DNA of 64,000 nucleotides from positions 62,001 to 126,000 of the forward strand of contig NZ_JAIKLE010000013.1 in NCBI RefSeq assembly GCF_022267315.1, given 5' to 3'. Positions 58,168 to 64,000 of the stretch are shown piece by piece (within the stretch, counting starts at the first letter, position 1; each line of letters begins with the position of its first letter). A program made the position numbers and the translations under genes. Origin of the DNA: Maribellus maritimus (GTDB taxonomy: Bacteria > Bacteroidota > Bacteroidia > Bacteroidales > Prolixibacteraceae). The notes under the pieces are model-generated. The model did not search any database. It saw only the letters and a list, made by a program, of their open reading frames with translations, and was not told the DNA's origin.

Positions 58168-60192
58168 TTACTTTTTATGTTTCCTTTCTGTTAAAATATT
58201 CTGAAGGGCAAACATTTCATCGCGAAGACGCGCAGCTTCAATAAAGTCGAGCTCCTTCGCGGAAGCCTGCATTTGTTTTTTTGTTTTTTCGATGGCTTTC
58301 TCAAGCCCGTCTATACTCATATATTGCACTACCGGATCGGCGGCGATATCGGGTTGTCCCATACCTCCCGTATATTCCGGTTGTTTATCGCTTCGGTATT
58401 CGTACCCAATAATTTCCCGCGTTGGTTTTACAATTTGTGTTGGTGTGATGTTGTTTTCTTCATTGTATTTCAACTGCCTTCCGCGACGGTAATTGGTAGA
58501 ATCGATTGTCTTTTGCATAGAGTCGGTAATTTTATCGGCATACATAATTACCATTCCGTTGAGGTTTCGCGCTGCCCTTCCGGCAGTCTGTGTCAGTGAG
58601 CGCTCGGAACGAAGAAATCCTTCCTTGTCCGCATCAAGTATGGCCACCAGCGAAACTTCGGGCAAATCCAAACCTTCACGCAAAAGGTTAATCCCCACCA
58701 AAACGTTAAATTCCCCCTTGCGAAGTTGCTCCATAATTTCAACACGTTCCATCGTATCCACATCTGAATGAATGTAACGGGTTTTTACGCCCATATTTAC
58801 CAGGTATTTTGATAACTCTTCGGCCATGCGTTTGGTTAGCGTGGTTACCAGTACTCTTTCATCCCGTTCTATCCGGAGATTGATTTCATACATTAAATCA
58901 TCAATCTGATTGTTGCTTGGCCTGACATCAATGATTGGGTCGAGCAATCCTGTTGGCCGTATAATTTGCTCCACTACCACCCCTTCGCATTTTGCCAGCT
59001 CGTAATCAGCCGGTGTGGCACTTACATAAACCACCTGGTGTGTCAGATTTTCAAATTCTTCAAACTTTAGAGGGCGATTGTCAATGGCAGCCGGTAAACG
59101 GAAACCATATTCCACAAGCGTAACTTTTCGTGAATTATCACCGCCGTACATGGCTCTGATTTGTGGAATCGTAACATGGCTCTCATCGATAATACAAAGA
59201 AAATCATCAGGAAAATAATCAAGCAGGCAAAAAGGACGGGTGCCCGGCGCACGCCCGTCGAAATAACGGGAATAATTCTCAATACCCGGACAATACCCCA
59301 GTTCGCGCATCATTTCCATATCGTATTCCACACGTTCCAAAATACGTTTCGCCTCCAGAGGTTTTCCGATATCTTTAAAATAATCTACCTGTGCAACCAG
59401 ATCATCCTGGATCGTGTGGATGGCTGATTTCATACGATCTTTTGTGGTAACAAAAATATTGGCGGGGTAAATTTTTATCTCATCAAGTGTTTCATACAGC
59501 TGCCCGCTTTCGGGATCAAAACCGGCAATTTCTTCAATTTCATCGCCCCAAAAAACAACCCGGATTGCAGTGTCGGCATAAGCGGGGAAAATATCAACCG
59601 TGTCACCTTTTACCCGAAATGTCCCGCGCTGAAAATCAACCTCACTTCGCGAATATAGTGCTTCCACGAGCTGGTGTAGCATGGCATTTCTCGAAACAGT
59701 CTGTCCGACTTTCAATTCGGTGATATTGGCATGAAAATCTTCGGGATTTCCGATTCCGTACAAACACGACACCGATGAGACTACAATCACATCCCGCCTG
59801 CCGGACAACAGAGAAGAAGTAGTACTTAGCCTCAATTTTTCAATGTCCTGATTGATGGAAAGGTCTTTTTCGATATACGTATCGGTTGTGGGCAAATAGG
59901 CTTCCGGCTGGTAATAATCGTAATATGAAACAAAATACTCAACGGCATTATTAGGAAAAAACTGTTTCATTTCCCCGTACAATTGTGCCGCCAGCGTTTT
60001 GTTATGACTCAATATTAATGTTGGCCGTTGCACCTTTTCCACGACATTGGCCATTGTAAAAGTCTTTCCCGAGCCGGTAACCCCCAACAAGGTTTGAAAC
60101 CGCTCCCCCTCGTCAATTCCATCTGCCAGTTGACGGATTGCTTCCGGCTGATCCCCGGTAGGCTGATAAGTTGAAACTACTTTAAATTGCAT
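58168..60192 (-). CDS. uvrB: excinuclease ABC subunit B
   Basis: A 674-residue helicase-like subunit of nucleotide excision repair. The Walker A motif is GVTGSGKTFTMAN, and the damage-probing beta-hairpin YYDYYQPEAYLP lies after it. Walker B-type DESH, and the helicase motifs VLVGINLLREGLDLPEVSL and QTAGRAARN are present. The C-terminal UVR domain (EAARLRDEMFALQNIL) recruits UvrC. Length and order are standard. It is upstream of the Yip1-like and smpB genes on the same strand, 60 bases from the Yip1-like start. Confidence 0.97.
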   Translation of the reverse strand: MQFKVVSTYQPTGDQPEAIRQLADGIDEGERFQTLLGVTGSGKTFTMANVVEKVQRPTLILSHNKTLAAQLYGEMKQFFPNNAVEYFVSYYDYYQPEAYLPTTDTYIEKDLSINQDIEKLRLSTTSSLLSGRRDVIVVSSVSCLYGIGNPEDFHANITELKVGQTVSRNAMLHQLVEALYSRSEVDFQRGTFRVKGDTVDIFPAYADTAIRVVFWGDEIEEIAGFDPESGQLYETLDEIKIYPANIFVTTKDRMKSAIHTIQDDLVAQVDYFKDIGKPLEAKRILERVEYDMEMMRELGYCPGIENYSRYFDGRAPGTRPFCLLDYFPDDFLCIIDESHVTIPQIRAMYGGDNSRKVTLVEYGFRLPAAIDNRPLKFEEFENLTHQVVYVSATPADYELAKCEGVVVEQIIRPTGLLDPIIDVRPSNNQIDDLMYEINLRIERDERVLVTTLTKRMAEELSKYLVNMGVKTRYIHSDVDTMERVEIMEQLRKGEFNVLVGINLLREGLDLPEVSLVAILDADKEGFLRSERSLTQTAGRAARNLNGMVIMYADKITDSMQKTIDSTNYRRGRQLKYNEENNITPTQIVKPTREIIGYEYRSDKQPEYTGGMGQPDIAADPVVQYMSIDGLEKAIEKTKKQMQASAKELDFIEAARLRDEMFALQNILTERKHKK

Positions 60193-60275
60193 GTGGTAAA
60201 ACTACAATACTGGTTGATAAAAACGAAATAGAAAACAGAAGGTTTAACGGTTTAAAAAATTAACCACATAAAAAG

Positions 60276-61085
60276 CTATTCTTTTACAGCAAATCCTTTA
60301 AAAAAAGTGTAACTAAATACGCCATCCGGTTCTGCCGTGCGATATAAATCTTTGATTCCCTGTTCAAAGACTGACTTTTCCGTTATACCTGTCCGGACTG
60401 CCTGTTCTCCCACACCTTCAATCATTGCAGTAAAAGTATTTCTTATAAATCCTTCAACAAGCTGAGGTTTACTTGCGTCAACATAAACCATACGTGGCGA
60501 TACCGCAACATCTGAATACCCCGCAGAAACAAGCAAGGGATATAATTCCCTTCCTATATTTGAATTTCCGCCATTTTGTTTTTGAAGCTCTACCTGACAA
60601 TCGACGGCCATGTGAGCATATTTGCTGTCGGGGTAAAAAAATGTTGAACCGTGGTCTCCCTCAATAACCATCATTATTCCGCCTTTTTTCAACACCCGAC
60701 TTAACTCCCGGAGTGCCAACAGAGGATTATGAAGATGTTCCAACACAAAACAGATGATTACACTGTCAAAAGTTTCATCTTTAAATGGTAGTTCAAATAT
60801 ATCAGCTCGTCTGAATTCAACATTTTGTATCCCCAAAGATTTGATGGTTTTCCCGGCTTCTTTTAAGGATTCTTCAGATATATCAACAGATATAAAATGC
60901 GAACCGGGGTTTTTTGCAGCAATAATTTTTGTTTGTGCCCCCACTCCGCATCCTGCTTCCAAAACAAAACTGTCTTTTGCAAAAAGCGAATCATTATGAA
61001 TAATTTCATCGAGCGTATTTGCCTGATCGTTCAATCTCAACGCTTCTCTCGGAGAATAACCATGAACATATTCTGAATTTTCCAT
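60276..61085 (-). CDS. class I SAM-dependent methyltransferase
   Basis: A 269-residue methyltransferase. The SAM-binding motif I is VLEAGCGVGAQTKII (about 41-55), the acidic loop SVDISEES follows, and the post-motif RRADIFELPFKDETFDSVIICFVLEHL is typical of the Methyltransf_11 group. The C-terminal part is variable and gives no substrate clue. No signal. It is alone, with about 80 bases before uvrB and 170 bases after the beta-barrel gene. Confidence 0.9.
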   Translation of the reverse strand: MENSEYVHGYSPREALRLNDQANTLDEIIHNDSLFAKDSFVLEAGCGVGAQTKIIAAKNPGSHFISVDISEESLKEAGKTIKSLGIQNVEFRRADIFELPFKDETFDSVIICFVLEHLHNPLLALRELSRVLKKGGIMMVIEGDHGSTFFYPDSKYAHMAVDCQVELQKQNGGNSNIGRELYPLLVSAGYSDVAVSPRMVYVDASKPQLVEGFIRNTFTAMIEGVGEQAVRTGITEKSVFEQGIKDLYRTAEPDGVFSYTFFKGFAVKE

Positions 61086-61254
61086 ATCAGTCTGTTTTCA
61101 AATTTTGTGAACAAATGAGTCAGGGAACACGAAATCCCTCCTGAACCAGAATCTTTAGATACAAATAAAGATACATCCGTTTCACCAGCCTTTTTTATGG
61201 GTGAACACTATTTCGAAATATACTATTTATCAGTGTATCCGGGTAGTTTTATTA

Positions 61255-62004
61255 TCAATTTAGATTATATTTTATCATAAACATAATGGAACGATTCACA
61301 TATGATTTATCTGTCTCAACAGCCATGTCAATACGATGTAGTGAATTATAAACTGCTTTTGGGTTCAGATAATATGTAAAAGACTCACCCATGCTCAAAG
61401 TTACCTCCGCAGAAATATGTTCTTTCAGGCTTACTCCAATTCCCAGCAACGGCTTTATTTCAAATTTTAAATCCTTATTCTTCCCGTTAAAATTGAGTTT
61501 TTCATTGGTATGTGTATTTTCTCCGGTGGTGGAAAGATAAAAGGAATAATCTTTTTCACCGCCAACAACATAATTGGGAACGACACCCAATTTTAAATAG
61601 GGCACAACACCGCTTCTATAAAAATCGAAGGACAAGCTGATCGGTATTTGAACATTATGAAGCCTATACTTTATCTCCGTAATTCTTTTAAAAGGTTCTC
61701 CTGAAACTTCAGTAACTCCGCCTTGCCAGTTATCAACAAATTTACTGCCGCTGTTTAGATATAAAAGTTCTGAATGTATGGAAAATCTCTTCCATAAATT
61801 ATATTTCACAAAAACACCTGCTCCACATCCGTATGTAAACTGGTGTCCTTCTGTTCTTCCCTGTTCACTGTAATTCGAATTATATTTCTCGTGCCACCCG
61901 GTTAAACCACCGCCTGCAGTAATTCCATAATAAAACCGGGACTGGGCATTTAGCAAAAAAGGAAAGATAAACAGCAAGGAAAAGATCAGTTTTTTTGGTT
62001 TCAT
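61255..62004 (-). CDS. outer-membrane beta-barrel protein
   Basis: A 249-residue exported protein with a signal peptide to about residue 20 (Leu-Leu-Asn-Ala-Gln). The mature part alternates amphipathic strands with Gly- and Tyr-rich turns (RFYYGITAGGGLTGW, FVKYNLWKRFSIHSELLYLN), and ends in an aromatic-rich strand (MFMIKYNLN), as expected of a small OMP_b-brl-type porin-like barrel of about ten strands. Function unknown. It lies 30 bases after a lipoprotein gene on the same strand, so they are likely co-transcribed. Confidence 0.82.
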   Translation of the reverse strand: MKPKKLIFSLLFIFPFLLNAQSRFYYGITAGGGLTGWHEKYNSNYSEQGRTEGHQFTYGCGAGVFVKYNLWKRFSIHSELLYLNSGSKFVDNWQGGVTEVSGEPFKRITEIKYRLHNVQIPISLSFDFYRSGVVPYLKLGVVPNYVVGGEKDYSFYLSTTGENTHTNEKLNFNGKNKDLKFEIKPLLGIGVSLKEHISAEVTLSMGESFTYYLNPKAVYNSLHRIDMAVETDKSYVNRSIMFMIKYNLN

Positions 62005-62034
62005 TGGTTTGGATTATTGCAATTGTTATTGGTT

Positions 62035-62763
62035 TTAATATGTTTTAATAAATCTGGCTTTTCCGTTTGTAACTTTAAATTCCCAATATTTATGATATAT
62101 ACATCCGGCCGGACAGTCGCCCATACCAATACTAAAAGTAATAACAGCTGAATCACTGTCTCGTTTCAGGGTAATGTTGTTCCCGTCTCCGATACAACCC
62201 TTGTTAAACTCTGCAAGTACAACTGACTCTATTTCCATAAACTCCTTTTCAACAGGAAGCATATTAAACTCTTGTTGCGTATATACCGTTAACCACGGAA
62301 AATTTGGATAACTGTATGCAGTTCTTACCGAATCAAAGCCGTAAGCAGTTAATAAATTATCCAATTCCTCGTCTCCGGTCGGGAAAACATTTTCTGACAA
62401 ACTTTGAATTTCAGGTCGTTCTGTTTCTACCATTAAACCTACAGAACTAAAGCTGTAACAGTAATAACCGTGAATCTGATAAACATCAAAGACCGTATCT
62501 CGCTGTGGAGAACGGGAGTCGTAGACTGCCTGAATTATTTTCAGAATTTTATCAATTTCTTCATTATCCAGAGAAGGGTCGCTGTAATTAAAATGATTTT
62601 CATTATGATATATTTCATCCATATACAATTGCTTGGCATCATGCAGATATGATTCAATGATATAAGGATCCAAATCGATTTTCTGGTATCCTACCAACCC
62701 ATCACTATCGTTACAGCTGTTTAACACCAGGATAAAAAAGACCAAATACAGGAATATTTTCAT
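62035..62763 (-). CDS. lipoprotein of unknown function
   Basis: A 242-residue lipoprotein, lipobox Leu-Asn-Ser-Cys (Cys17). The rest is acidic and mixed alpha/beta, with no recognised domain. A conserved-looking Cys pair (NKGCIG and MGDCPAGCIYH) near the C-terminus could form a disulfide. It precedes the outer-membrane barrel gene by 30 bases, suggesting an envelope operon of two genes. Confidence 0.75.
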   Translation of the reverse strand: MKIFLYLVFFILVLNSCNDSDGLVGYQKIDLDPYIIESYLHDAKQLYMDEIYHNENHFNYSDPSLDNEEIDKILKIIQAVYDSRSPQRDTVFDVYQIHGYYCYSFSSVGLMVETERPEIQSLSENVFPTGDEELDNLLTAYGFDSVRTAYSYPNFPWLTVYTQQEFNMLPVEKEFMEIESVVLAEFNKGCIGDGNNITLKRDSDSAVITFSIGMGDCPAGCIYHKYWEFKVTNGKARFIKTY

Positions 62764-62917
62764 ACCACTCTAAAGTTTCTGCCTTACAGATACTTTTGCG
62801 GGCGATTGGGTTGCGTTCAATAAAAATTATCCTGACACAAAAGCCGCTCTGCTTTTCTTAAAAGACTAAAAAACGTGTAGTGTGGACATTGCAGTGAATG
62901 TGCCTGCAACGATGTTG

Positions 62918-64000
62918 TTAATTGTTCATCTCCTGCATTTTAATCATCTCGTAATCATTTTGCAAAAAAGGATAATCCCAGCATCCCATTCGGTGATACA
63001 AGTTACCACCAAAACCTTTTTTATAAACGTGAACACCGTGTAACGGATGTCTTTGATTAATGTTGGGAGCCGAACCAAACATATCGTACTCTGAACACCC
63101 CCACTTTTTTGCTGTTTTTATGGCTTCCCACTGAAGGGCATAGCTTGCAAGCGAATGAGGGTTGTGTGTTGAAGAGGCTCCGTAAAGATAGGTTCCTCTT
63201 TTGTTGGACAATACAAGAAACATGGAAGCTAAAAACCGGCCTTCGTACTCTGCCATCAGCATTTTAACATGAACACCGTTTTTTTTATTATCCTGATTTT
63301 TTAAAATGGTGGAAAAATATTCTTCATCCTGAAGCGGCATCTTGTGACGGCTAGCTGTTTCGACATACAACCGGTACCATTCATCCATATGCTCCATGCC
63401 ATGTTCCGTTACCTTTATGCCTTTTTTTTCTGCGCGCCGGACATTATACCTGGTGTTGTATCGCATGTTGTAGAGCAAATCATCTTCTTCTATGTTTAAA
63501 TCCAGAAAAAAGGTATTTTTAGGCAAAATGTCAACCGGACTTTTTCGTAGATTCCACTTAGCAGTTTTGAAATTTACCCTAAATTCCTGAATATTGCTTT
63601 CAGGTGGACCAATCCAATTCCCCTTCCTGTCAAAATATTCCTCTTCCTGTGCCCACTGGTTTTGCCACAACAAATCGTAACGAATAAAAATACAATTAGC
63701 CGGCAAATAACTTCGCAATGTCTCCGACAGCTCTTCTAAAAAAACACCGTGGTCTTCAAAATCAGGCTCCATCTTTGGACCATAAGGAACATATGCATAA
63801 CACTGGGTACTATTGATATACTTTACGAGTATCAGTAAATCTTCCTGGCTGTTTGTTGATGCTTTAAGGGAAGAATCAGGCAACTTGTTTGAAACTGTAA
63901 GTTCAAATCCGCCGGGTGTAAATCCCTGGCTTCCTTTTACCCGCCCCCAAAAAGGGGTTTGCGGCAAAACATTGGTTGGTTTGATTGCTTCAATCTCTTT
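62918..64000 (-). CDS. FemAB-family aminoacyltransferase-like protein, 5' end outside window
   Basis: At least 360 codons, with the frame open to the right edge. Residues before the TTG at 63965-63967 continue in frame (KEIEAIKPTNV), so the start is outside. The protein has two GNAT-like modules of the FemX/FemAB type: YAYVPYGPKMEPDF near the start, the second module beginning around RYNTRYNVRRAEKKGIKV, and the C-terminal signature GASSTHNPHSLASYALQWEAIKTAKKWG. Such enzymes add amino acids to lipid II or other lipids using aminoacyl-tRNA. In Bacteroidota the substrate is uncertain, and peptidoglycan cross-bridges are not typical there. Confidence 0.9.
   Translation of the reverse strand, partial: KEIEAIKPTNVLPQTPFWGRVKGSQGFTPGGFELTVSNKLPDSSLKASTNSQEDLLILVKYINSTQCYAYVPYGPKMEPDFEDHGVFLEELSETLRSYLPANCIFIRYDLLWQNQWAQEEEYFDRKGNWIGPPESNIQEFRVNFKTAKWNLRKSPVDILPKNTFFLDLNIEEDDLLYNMRYNTRYNVRRAEKKGIKVTEHGMEHMDEWYRLYVETASRHKMPLQDEEYFSTILKNQDNKKNGVHVKMLMAEYEGRFLASMFLVLSNKRGTYLYGASSTHNPHSLASYALQWEAIKTAKKWGCSEYDMFGSAPNINQRHPLHGVHVYKKGFGGNLYHRMGCWDYPFLQNDYEMIKMQEMNN

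Overview
The window is AT-rich DNA from a member of the Bacteroidota, most likely a marine or sulfated-glycan-degrading genus of the Marinilabiliales/Prolixibacteraceae type. The lineage is inferred from a SusC/SusD pair, three lipoprotein sulfatases, many lipoboxes ending in S-C or A-C, promoter-like motifs of the TAnnTTTG type, and Bacteroidota-typical families (DUF4924, DUF1460, DUF4412, Sb-PDE-like PHP protein). I see no rRNA, tRNA, insertion sequence, phage gene or CRISPR array. Both edges cut through sequence, and the last gene (FemAB-like) is incomplete at its 5' end.

0-8 kb: a small conserved protein, a lipoprotein, an MscS channel, two TPR proteins, a glycerate kinase, a long RelA/SpoT homologue whose hydrolase active site is degraded, and a ferritin. 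8-14 kb: a secreted DUF1080 protein and esterase, a DUF1460 amidase-like lipoprotein, and two tandem lipoprotein sulfatases. 14-24 kb: MBL-fold hydrolase, VOC protein, hemolysin III-like membrane protein, orphan rhamnulokinase, DUF4412 protein, then katG divergent from a bacterioferritin. PerR/Fur-like inverted repeats lie over the predicted katG promoter.

24-48 kb: carbohydrate and ester catabolism. It holds an aldo/keto reductase, a third sulfatase with a C-terminal extension, a PHP phosphodiesterase, a susC-susD pair ending in a strong terminator, a VOC protein, a GH110-like alpha-galactosidase translationally coupled to a PAP-like phosphoesterase, an MFS transporter, a ThuA protein, a giant AsmA-like protein built of about seven units of 175 residues, a lipase-like lipoprotein and a beta-propeller glycosidase-like lipoprotein. 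Together the exported enzymes suggest use of a sulfated, alpha-galactose-containing glycan (inference). No HTCS regulator, ECF sigma factor, anti-sigma factor or sulfatase maturase is present. A hairpin plus T-run just upstream of susC, on the opposite strand and with a good -7 motif in front of it, could be a short antisense RNA.

48-64 kb: mostly housekeeping. A minus-strand run carries an S4 protein, pth, L25/ctc, prs, engB and manA. udk and a 3'-5' exonuclease form a plus-strand pair next to a DUF389 membrane protein. smpB, a Yip1-like protein and uvrB follow on the minus strand, then a methyltransferase, an outer-membrane beta-barrel protein, a lipoprotein and the truncated FemAB protein.
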